A DNA stretch of 64,000 nucleotides, from NCBI GenBank assembly GCA_032209605.1, contig JASFXZ010000052.1, positions 1,426,001 to 1,490,000 on the forward strand. The letters are read 5' to 3'. The DNA comes from Mactromeris polynyma. Taxonomy: Eukaryota; Mollusca; Bivalvia; Venerida; Mactridae. The notes under the pieces were generated by a model. The model saw nothing but the letters and a program-made list of their open reading frames with translations, searched no databases and was not told where the DNA came from. Of this stretch, positions 23,801 to 35,800 are shown in pieces (the first letter of the stretch is position 1; each line of letters begins with the position of its first letter). The position numbers and the translations under genes were made by a program.

Positions 23801-26800
23801 CCCTGTACAATCTGGGCATGAAAGTATATACTCCACACTCCCAGTACAATCTGGGCATGGAAGTATATACTCCACACTCCCTGTACAATCTGGGCATGGA
23901 AGTATATACTCCACACTCCCTGTACAATCTGGGCATGAAAGTATATACTCCACACTCCCTCGACACTAGGGACCCCAATCTCCAGGAGCATCTCAATCTG
24001 GGCTAAATCTCAGCTCAAATTTTATCTCAAAATTGTTGAGATTATTCTCATCTGAGACTGTACTCAAAACCTGTATTGCATCACAAAATAACGGGATGAG
24101 TTTTTTTTCTCAAATTATTTTCAAGATGTGCAAACTGAGTTTTGTCTCAAAGTTAGACTCTGATTTGAGCAAAATTTCAATATTAAGCTGAGATTTCTAT
24201 TTAGGATGAGTGAGTGAAACTACACTTGAAAATTGTATTGTTAATTTTGAGGTGGTCCTATTAATGAGGTGGTCTTGAGGTTCTACTGTTGATGAAAATA
24301 TCAGATATATATTTTTTGTGTCCTACTTTTCTAGGATTGGTGTTCCTCATTTTTCGTGACGAGACAAAGAAAGCATTATTACCCAATGAGATCACTCACC
24401 TGGATACTGTACGTGCCATGTTTGTACGATCCTTTCCTGGCAAACTCACCATGTCCTATCTAGAATCACCAAAGAGAAAAATATACATACTTGAACCTAG
24501 GACAAACATTTATTACCAGCTTGAAGACCTCAGGTAAGATTTTAAACATTTCGGTGAATCAAGTTCAGTGCAAAACTATTGTTACTCACACTTTTGCCGT
24601 AAACCCACAAGTTAGCGTAAACTTATTTGTCCTATGTCGATTTTGAACCAGAGTTTGCAACTTTGATCAATCACTCACGATGTCTGCGTTCTGGATTACT
24701 AACTAATACTTGCATCTAATACCGAGTTCAGACAGATTGTGTTTTTAACCTCGCTCAAGGAAAAATTTGAGCTAAGGACCTGCAGATCAGGGGTCATGCA
24801 TGCTATTCCTCAACCTCTCCGCTCCTCAAGTTGCAGGGGCCTCACTCTACGTTCCAGAAGGAGATCGCAGCCCTTGGTATGTGGAATTTCAAGCAAACTA
24901 GAGGAATTTTTCGACATCTTTCAGGTCAAAGTTAAACCTTTGTAGATATGTAATAATTCTCATACAGTTGCCCGGTAACCAAAAAGCAAAATGTATCAGA
25001 TATTGAGTCTGCTTGTCAGAAAGTCGTATTTTTCTTGTTAAAATAGTTATGATAACATTTTTCCAGTTTTTATTTAGTTTGGCTAAAATTGAATTTGTTT
25101 CCTCGAGAAAAAACTTAATTAGAATTGAGGGAAAAAAGATACTATTTTTGGTCAGCCCTGAGTTGATTGTGCCATAAGTGAATATAACAGTTAAAGGAAA
25201 CAACCTCTAAGGAACAGCTCAATGTGTAATTATAATTCAGTTAGGTGATCACACAACTATTGTCTCGTAGTTCTGGTGAAGAAGCAGACGACAGTTTTGT
25301 GCCAACTGCTCGTGCTGCATTTCTGTGACTTAAAGTTCAATCATGATGTCCGCTAAAGTTTGCAATGTATTGACTTTTCATTGGACAATGCATAAATGAA
25401 TATTGATTTAATATCTGGTAATATCTTGAGTTTCAGTCATGTTAATCAGTTGCTCTTTGATGTCATGTAAAATTCTCCCATAGAAGCAATAAAGTCTTCA
25501 GTTCCATTTGACATTTGGTGCATTTTCATTTTTTGTTCGTAACATTGTGTTGATGAATTGATGTTAACTTGCGGGCAATCTTGATGGAATACATGACATG
25601 AAAGTCAGTAAATGGCGTACATTGAACCTTCGATACAGAACTAGTGTAACATTCTAAAACTGTGTTACTCTAATTTTGCACAAAACCCTTGATTTGTTGT
25701 CGAGCCCGCTTAAAAATGCGGTGAGCTTTGCATAGTCGCCAGAATGGCAGATCAGTATAGTATTATGTATGTTAGTGTGAAAATAGGGTCTGAAACATCT
25801 TGTCCGGAATATTACACTGTCTTTTATTCGGGGAATTTTCAAAATTACTTCCTACAAAAGTTCACCGGTTATCGCATCGCATGGACGACCTGTGTCTGTA
25901 GATCAAAGGTCAAGGTCACACATAGATGTCAAATGTCAAGGTCACACATAGATGTCAAATGTCTGGGTATAATGGATATACACTGTATAGCATTATACAA
26001 CTCTATTCTCTTCATCTATTGACAATAGCAGGCTCGACATGTTGCCATTTGGCATCTTGGTAGGAATATTGCTTGTCTGCATGTCTGTCTGTCTGCCAAT
26101 CTGTCTGTGAAATATGAAGGCTTGGCAATAAGACAATCTAGACTAAAGTGGCTAAGCAGTTCCTGATTCAAACCCCATTTCTATGACTACAGCAACTGAG
26201 ATGAAATCTTTCAATTATTCTCCGGAATTGCTCGATATTGTCATCTTTTTATGGATTGTGAACTTACTATTTTCATTGATGATAATTTTAAATGGAAATG
26301 GATAAAAAATGATGCATCGGAGGAAACACAATTTACGATGTCATGGTAATTAATCATGGGATACCACTTATATTCCTTCATTTCCAGTCAAATACTCCTA
26401 GAGTCTATTTTGGAATTATATCTCAGATTTGAGATCATTATTTGTCTGTTGCATGCGATACTCGGACATAGTTGGAAGCAATTCTAGTCTGTGTATTGTC
26501 TGTTGGGAGCTATTTATACCCCTTACTATAGATTAATGTTTTAGAAATTGAATTGTGTGGATTTTCTAATTGAGCTTAGTATATTTGATTGCTTTATAGT
26601 TCCATTATTCTTAACCATTCATTTATCACTGCTTTCAGTATAGTTCACGTACTCTAACCAAATAAGGACATGCCATGGGGAAAATTGAACGTAAATTTGA
26701 CAATGTCAGCTTCTGTATATAATTAGTTCAGTTGACCTTATAGTACACAAATACGTTATATCAGGCTTAGAACTAGAAAGGTCTATTAAGAAAAACGTCG

Positions 26801-29800
26801 GTGTCTGTTGAATCTGAGTTTCAGCTTCAGTTGCATCACTTCACCCATCAGAGTCATAGATATTTTCGTTGTATTTTACATTTAACTTGATGTTGTAAAT
26901 AAACATGTGCAGAGTGCCACATAAATAATATAAGTAGAATGTCCGAATTTTGTGCTTTCTGGCATCAAATTTTATTAATTTAACGAAACAAGTTTGTACA
27001 TCTTATACTAATCCATCTTGATAACATTTTCCTGGGTGACATTTATGATCAAAGCCTGCACAGAATGGGGCTCTAACTCCCGACCTCCTGACGCTGATCT
27101 ACCTCTTAGTTGGTTTATGTCTGGTTATATAAAGGGTAGTCATGACTCCGTTCCGTAGGTTGTTCTTAAGGTCACAGTATAAACGAGTTCTAGAGAAGAT
27201 CGATTCCTTTCCTTCATTTACTCGATCAGAAATCCATGGCGGCCGGTTTTGTTACCGTAATTGTTGTCAGCACAAATAGAATTTAGCATTCCCGAGTGTA
27301 GTCTATATTGACTGGTTTCATCATATTGCGTATATAATTGTCACAAAATGTTCTCATCAATGGCTTCAATTCCATGTGGAGTCCATACTGAATGTCAATA
27401 TAACTCAGATAACTGTGTCTCTGGAAGCATAAAACGACATCAAGTACTTGTAAATAGCTGACCTATTTGTACATTTAATGAACAGTTGATTGCTTAATGT
27501 GTAACTCTCTTCCTTACCGTACCAACCTTGTTGCTCATTGGTCAAGTGTTCACCTCAGATGCAGCAGGTCACGGGTTCAATCCACAGCCATCACATACCA
27601 CCATCATTGAAATTAGTACTAAAAGCTCCCATACCAGTGATGGGCATTGTATGGGTTATTGCTAGGACTGGTTGGTGATATATTTGTCACATATTTACTG
27701 TGGTATCATTTATGACAGTTTCATATCTGCTATAAGTTAAAAATGTCTATGTATAACTGTTGGTTGGTCCAAATCAGATTTACTAAGGAAGAATCATGTT
27801 CTCGCATATCACAAGGGGTTAAAACTCTCTTCTAATTAAAGGTATTGTTTGTCCTTGTCAGAATATTATATCTCCTTAGGTGTCTCATTGCAGTCCACTA
27901 TACTGAGCAATTTTATAAATTTTCTCTTGCTTGGAATTGATTTCATGTGGAATTTAATTAGACTGAAATCTCCTGTGAATCAAATTTAGATCAAGAAACA
28001 GTGATACTGTGTACAACATAGTTCAATAGTATGTTTGTCTGTCTGTCCACCCATCACAAACTCTTCTTAGCTGTAATATTTAAATGATTGAAGAGATCCC
28101 AATGAAACTTTACACAAATGTTGAGCATTTTGGGAATGAAAGTCTTGCATGAGATCCAGATCTGTCCATTTAAGGTCAGGGTCATCAGCAACGGCTTCGT
28201 CACAGCCATGACAACTTGGATTGAAATTAACTTTCTTCTGTTTGCAGGGACATTAAAGACCGTACTGTGTTAAGGGTCCATGAATGTGATAGTATAGAGC
28301 CACAAAGGGTCCCAGTGAAACCTGAGGTCAGAGGTCGTACTATACAAATACCAGCTGGATCTCAGGGACTTTACGGAGCACTGCCATCTTCTGCAATCAC
28401 TAGTCAGGTATTTGCATCCATCTAAAACAGTACATTAAAATTTTAGTCATGGTGTTTGATCTTGGTTTATTTTTCTTTTTTTTTTACAAAAATTAACAAT
28501 TTTGTATCAATCAACATGGTGGAGAAGGACCATTTGTCAGGTTTGGAAGTTAAAAGAAATGAGCTGGAGACTGAACTTAAAACTGAGGTCTCTGATTGGT
28601 TGTTTCTTAGCACAGTCTTAAATTGACCAATGACAAGGCTGCATACTGAGGAGGGTTACTAGATTCAGTTCAATGTCTTTGGAGCCAGGTTTTAAGGGAT
28701 TTTCAGTATGTACAAGCACAGTCATTGCCCCTGAAATGATAAAATATCAATGGCATTCTTACTCTAAATAAAAACATAGCAACATTTAGCGTTATACATC
28801 ATAGACTTCTTTGTCGTCAGGCCTCTGTTCATTCTTAGACGAAAATGTTCATCTTCAAAACAGTGCAAAATAATGGCTTTTATTTTGTCCTTTTCTATAT
28901 ATACTTTTATATATTTTTACCGTTAAATGTTGTAAAAACAATGAAAACTAGACTAGAGAACATTATAACATAATAGAAATATTTGAGTCATGTCGAGACA
29001 CACTTTCTGGTGAAAATTGATGTTGACTGACAATGGTAAATCTAGCTAGACTATCTACATTGATTGTTTGGCTATATGGTCAAATATTCAGACCAACTGG
29101 TGTTGTAAAATATAGACAATTTTACTCCAGAATGTCCCATTAGCATAATGGACCAGCCTACTGGGACATACAAATTTAGCTTGTTCCAGTGCATATTCCC
29201 CTGTCCTTGTCTTTGTGTTGGATAAGATGCAAATACCGTAGTATTTATGATGTAATTGAGTTTTTTATTTTTTATTCATTTGCATAGCATCAAACGGAAA
29301 TCCGCACACTGATTTATTTTTATGATACCCTTGATTGATTTTGGTTAAAAGTTGAAAGTAAATTTCAAATACATAGGACAGAAATGTTGCTTCGTAAAAT
29401 TGCTGATCATTCAATTTCCTTCTTACAAGCCAGGAACATAAAGAACACAGATATTCTATTTCATTTCAATCCTGAACAAATTATTTACCCATGTTATGAA
29501 GCAACATTTCTGTCCTATGTATTTGAAAATGTACTTTCAACTTTTAACCAAAATCAATCGTGTTTATGTTCCTGGCTTGTAAGAAGGAAATTGAATGATC
29601 AGCAATTTAATTTTCCTTCCTCCTAAACTGGAGAGTTATTTACATAAATTTAGGTTTTGTAGATAAGAATTCTGTTTGTGATATTGTTGACTGGAACATA
29701 TTGATTCTGAATATCATTGCCTTCAATTTTGGTATAGGGTTGCTAGCTTGCCTGATGTTGTTGCTTTAAGCTTTTTGCTGGATATTTTGTTGGCATTTTG

Positions 29801-32800
29801 ACAAGTGGAGATGTTTTTGTTACACAAAACCTTGTATTCATAGTAATAATGGCTGTACTATTCTCTATTGTATTATGAAAGTATTTTATGGAATTTGAAG
29901 TTAATGATTTTATGTATGCTTCTATTGTCATCTTTCCATGCTTTAATTGATGTATATTGCTTGTTTTAGGTCCACAAAGCACAGACATTGCCATCCCATA
30001 TGCATCATCCAGTGTATATGTCACATGATGATATTACCCAATCACCTGCCAGAACTGCCTATGAGAGGTCAAGGTCATTGACACCTGACCCTACAAGGTC
30101 AGCCAGTTATGCTCAGAACCCAATTTATGGTAGAATGGGTATTTCTCCAGAGAGACCGCCTCCCCCACAGGACCGAGTTGGTCCTCCTGACCGGTCCCTT
30201 ACTTTGCGAACCATTCCTGAAAATAATTTTATGCTTAATGGACTTAGAAATGGTGGTGAATATTATGATTATACTGACCCTTATCAAAGGCCAAGCGGGA
30301 TGCCATCACCTAGACAAGGACAGAGGCAGACGTATCCTAGACAGGCCATGTCGCCCCCAGCAGTTCCTTCAGTGCCAAGGGTAGAACCTGGACGTAGAGC
30401 TTTCTCTCCTCCACCAAATCTACAGAATTATGATTACATCCAAGTAAGTCTCTCACATAATGTACTAGATATCCCGCTGTTTATGTTCTTGATTTAATTT
30501 AAACTTGTTATAAGCTGTGCCTCGACAAAACCTGTATTAGTGACCAATAAGTCCATTTTCAGGTTTTTACATTTTCTAACAGATATATGTTTCACCTCAT
30601 ACTTAATACCAAAAGTTTTAAAATCGAACTTTTACTTTTCTTTTTATCGCAATTCTAATGTTAAGAACAAGATGCAAACGTAACCTGGAACAATGATGAC
30701 GTCGCTTCAGAAAGTACCAAATTCTTATAATAATTTTCTGCTCTTCAAATAGAAAAACCCAAAATTAAGCAGTACTTATAAACACTCCCTCATTTGTTTT
30801 ATTCCATAAATCGCAATTAAGCCTCCAAAAAATCTTTCGACAAGGCGCTTAGTTTGTTACGTCAAAGCTTTGATTGGGAAATACTCAGACTTCATTATCA
30901 ACTTCACTAATACACTGCAACTCCGTTATACCGCGATCGGTGGGGTCCAAGGACTCGCGATCGCGTTATATCCGACCGCGGTATAGAGACAGAATACCAA
31001 CTTACCCCACCCACTCAATATAGCGTTGTGCGTACTATGTTTTCGTATATTTCGTATTTGTTTTAACAAATAGGTAGAGGATAATATATAAAATGTATTT
31101 ATGTGTCATTATTTGAAACTATTTCAAAACAAAACTCATTAATTATTTAAAACAAAGCTAAAATATTATCATTTCTCTTTCGGAACCGCGATATTTTGGC
31201 GGTGTTTGTATTATTTGTTACCCGTGAAAATTACCCCCTGTGACACTCGCAAAATACATGTTAACATTGCAGATTTGGAGTGAGAATTGATTCAATAATT
31301 ATATCTAATTGTATTTTCGTACCTATCGATATTTATCCGTTATTCACCAGAACAAAAGAATAATCCATCGCGTATAAATGTTGATTCGACCAACAATCAC
31401 GCGAGAAAAATGCGATGGCCTACAATTTTTGCACCACGCCTAATCGTATCTATATTACATACGTCTCATAAAGCATTTTACGTCAATCAAAATGTGAATT
31501 TGACAAAATCACCACCCACGACGGTCGACCTCTGAAACTAGAAGCGACGCGGCGCCTTTGAAGTCTGCGAGTAGAACATTTCCACGTGCGTCGCATCAAA
31601 CATTGGGCCGACTATTTGATCTAACAAGTCAAGACGCGGCGCCTTTGTAGTCTGCGAGATCATTGTTTTTGACTAGCAGCACTTCAAGCATTTCGTGCCG
31701 AGTTGTCCGCTTTTGCCTCGACTTAACTACTTTTTGTGACAGAGAAATAGTCGACCGACACATCTAACAGATATGTGTGAACAACAAGTGCTGTATTAAT
31801 CGTAATTAGCGCATCCGGATACCATTTAGTTTATTGAGGATTAACACTGCTTTGTTCCATGATTGACATCCCTACTGTCATTCATTCAATTAAAAGAAAT
31901 CTCGCCGGTTCGCGATCATCTAATTGGTCAAGGTAAGGAGAATAATTTAACGTGGGCGTGTTAGACTCAACAGCTACTCCCGTTACGTCATAGATTCAGC
32001 ACAATCCAAGGTCAAATTACGTTGATGTTTATGAAATGTGTTGAAAACATTAGAAGGCGACATTTGTGTAAATATTGATGGTTATCATAATTGGACATAT
32101 ATCTCTTATGGTGTGTATATTCAGTTTAAGTAATCTTGTTGATTCGCGATCGCTTAGTAAAATAAACTTGTAAACTTAATAGCACGTGATTTCGCGAAAG
32201 AGCAGACAGCAAATCGCGAAAAAAATACGATTTTGATCAATTTTTCTTCCTTTTTTGACAAATTTTAGGATTTTTCATGAAAATAATCGGGAGCCACGAC
32301 GACATCGCGTTATAATGGATATCGCGCTATATCCGACCGCGGTATATCGGAGTTGCAGTGTACAGGTTTTGTTATGGCTGTGCTCATATATTTTACATCA
32401 ATGATGAAACAAGCTCACAACTTATTTTAATCACTCTCAATGACTGCTTCCTAGGTTACTCGGGACTTTGATTTTCCCAGTTCAACTTGGTGCATGATGG
32501 GATTCGAACTCACGACCTCTGGATCAGAAGTGCACTCTTCCTCTCTTCCACTCTGCCTTCATGAAACTTTGAAGTATTGCTAACTCCTAGAATAAGTCTG
32601 TTATGTTAGCACAAACTACAAATTGTGGGAGGCATTGCCTATGAATTGGTGAATACTAATTTCAAAGTACAACTACCAAATCAAAGTACAATATTTTGCT
32701 GTATTAGAATTGTTTACATTATCAATAAGAAAGTTTATCAATGACCTAGAAACTTTCTGCAGATTTGTGACAACTGGAACAACCCTCTGTACTCAGTATT

Positions 32801-35800
32801 GACAAAAATATGTTGTTTTAAAGTTATTGTACTTCTTTCCAGGTTGTTCCATGTAGTCAAGGAACACATAGCCAGGGAACATATGTCGTTAAGGGCGCCC
32901 GTGCTAGTACTGTCGTCACACCTCAACGTGCAACTGGTGCCCCTCCTCCAACATCCGGGACCACTTCATCCCATCCCTCTACCCCAGGTGCACAATCTCA
33001 GGGGCCACAACACTCATGGCGTAGGTTTTATTTATATCGTTTATCATAATTGTTCTCATATACGATCTTAACCCTCAACTCCACAGAGATGTGTTTTAAC
33101 ATATCTTTGCTATCTCCATGGAGACACATTTTAACATCTTTGCTATCTCCGTGAAGACACGTTTTAACATATCTTTGCTATCTCCATGCAGACACATTTT
33201 GGTGTATCTGAGGTTTAACTAATCTTTTACAAGTATACACAAATTTATAAAACTTACCCATATTCTTCAAAACATATTTAATATCTCTACATTTGGGTGA
33301 GATCTACTAATCTTGTCTGTCTGTCTGTGTCACAAGATTTGTCCAGACTTCTTGCTTAACTGCTTGTTAGATTTCAACCAAACTTGGTGGAAAGTTTCGG
33401 CATTAAGCCTTAAGTTGCATGTATCTTCAACTTTTCTGGTTCAAATGTTTTTGAGGGAAGCTATTTGAATTGTTTAATGAAAATGCTATTGGTCGTATTG
33501 GGTGGCAAACTATTTTACTAGAAGTAATCTCAAGTTCTTTAAATTTCGTTTGAAAACGAAGACTAATGAGGAAAATTGGGATAAAGAGATCTATTTCTAG
33601 AAATGTAAAAGCGAGGATGAATTTCAAGTTAGTGAAACATTGCACCACAATTATGTCTGGTGAATAATTCGATAAATCATTGGTAATATAAGAATGTAAT
33701 ACTAAATGAAATGCAATTATCATTATAGGTGAACGTTCACCAGTAGGACGACACTCGATGCCATTCTCTGCTGTACCATACAGTGGGTCCGGTTCCACGC
33801 AGCAGAGATCTCAAAGCTACAGGGTACCAGCCACATCAGATAGAGAACTGGTTCCTAGACCACGTAGTATGACTCCCTCACCAATGGATGCAAATGGAAA
33901 TAAAACCAGGTACCGGAAGCTTTGATATTTTGTTTCCATAGTGATGAGTTATTCAGACATAAGCGTTATTCTGATGACATTTATCCATATGCCTTAGATT
34001 TATTAAAGTTCAGGTGATACAATATTGAAAAATGTGACATAGAGAAAAAATTATTAAATCTGAGGAAATCCGCGGCAATACAGTATGAGAGCAAGCTGAA
34101 TCGTTGCTGCCATTTTATAATAGATGCCAGGTTTTAGTGTTGTGCCTGTCTGCATGGTGCCTGACCTGCAGGTCCTGGGTTCAGACCCGGTGTGTGTATG
34201 CATCTGCTCTTTATGGCAGTTTGATTTATTATAGTGTATAAGTGGGGATAAGTGTTGTTTGTGTTGTTTAGTATCAAACTGTGTTGTTTGGGGATGTTAA
34301 ATCTTTGAATTACGCCAAGTACATATTATTTCTCACACCCAGGAGCACTTGTTAGTAAGGTCAAGAGAGATCACCATGTATATAACAAAATAGTGTTGAT
34401 GAACATCATTAAACCCACAAAAATCAAATCATACCCTCGTAGATATTCATTTATCTGCTAAGATGGTCAGATGACAGAACCCAGATAACATCAGACTATT
34501 GTAAGACTTATGGCTGTGAATAATATTATTGGATCTGTCTATAATCAAGGAAAGTGCCTTAATCTATGGTAGCCACGTAGTCCTTTCCACATAAAAAGTT
34601 TACTTCCTTTTGGTTAGTTGTAGATATTTATAGATATTGCCTCATTATAGTCTGGATTTTTTTGTAAGATGCTGTGAGGCAGTACTAGGTGTTTGAAAAA
34701 TTCTTCTCAATACTCTCGCAAAATGGTATAATTATGCATCAGTGGATCCACTAAGTGCTGAGTCTCAGTGGTCATTTTGTTAACTTTTACTAGATTTTCC
34801 CATTTTATAGCCAAAATATCTATAATTTAGAGAAAAAAATACCCTTCAGCCAGAATCCTGAGGGTCAGTTTGTGACTTTTTGGAAATTGCAGGGTGAAAG
34901 GGCTCAACTGATGTATGTGTATGGTAAAATACAAACCATAGATTTAATGCTAAACTTAAAAAACTGTTCCTGTTTTTTGTAAAGAAGCAGAAAACTGTTG
35001 TGTTGTTTTAATGGCAAGCCCTTTAAATATATGTGTACTAACCTTTAGAATATGTGCGTGTTTTCAGGGATAGAATAGACAAGATGGAACACCAGCTTGC
35101 GAACCTGGCAGCTTGGGTTCAAACAGCTGTTATCCAATCATCTTCCAGCACAGGAGCTAGTGTTAAAAGTACGAGCAGTACAACTTCTGATTCGAGCCCA
35201 TTGCTTGATTCTGCTAGTAGTAAGTTTTCGCTAGGCAGCTTTGTCTATTATCTGCTTTCCTTCTTGACCTTTTTATTCCGAAACCTTGGCAGATCACATC
35301 AATTATTTATCATTTCATCCAAAATTCATGATTGCGTTTGAAAAATAATCAAACGGTAGTTGTTTTTCAGCATTTTATAATTATGATTTGTTGCGTGGTG
35401 TCTCGATGTGAATTGAACTGTCAATTGCTCGAGTTTCAATGAAGGTAGGAAAATTGGGGCATTATTTGTTACGATTGATTACATTGATTTACCTCCAAAA
35501 GTGTTGATGTACAGAAAAAGCTCAGTTAAGGGCCCGCCCCCTTCATTTGATTTAAGTGTTTCCATATTGCTTGAAATAGATGAGAGTTTGCTACAACACT
35601 ATTGTTTCTCAGTGTTTAATAAGGATGCAGTTACTGTAAATGTCTGCCAAACCGAGGTACATGTAGGGACTTGACAACTGTTCAAACAGGTCTTGCAGCA
35701 TTTTGCACGATCTCTCATCAAATGTGTGGCAAGTCAACTAGCTACCATGCAGTTTAACAAAACCAGAAATTTCAGAATAAATCTATGTCAAGTTACCTGT

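Larger units (their letters stand above)
24534..28247 (+). other. Intron 3, no gene seen
   Basis: Contains a short ERR-like direct repeat (25,900-25,965), TCTG microsatellites (26,080-26,108 and 28,030-28,042), and tRNA-like SINE heads at 27,055-27,110 (minus) and 27,530-27,600 (plus). Otherwise AT-rich unique sequence. Confidence 0.5.

Noticed and set aside
22921..24006. Open frames of up to 356 codons on both strands over the 39-bp array as a gene
   Set aside because: The repeat unit is stop-free in all six frames. The flanks show neither promoter nor exon structure, though the six-frame openness is kept as a finding.
27236..27290. ATGGCGGCCGG with good start context as an alternative first exon of the scaffold gene
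   Set aside because: The frame stops after 16 codons and no in-phase donor to exon 4 is evident.
29384..29626. 80-codon frame over the permuted inverted duplication
   Set aside because: It simply crosses the two inverted arms; no homologue and no splice sites.
30067..30084. TCAAGGTCA at about 30,067 as another ERR site of the repeat family
   Set aside because: It lies in coding exon 5 (Arg-Ser-Arg-Ser codons) and not within the dispersed repeat.
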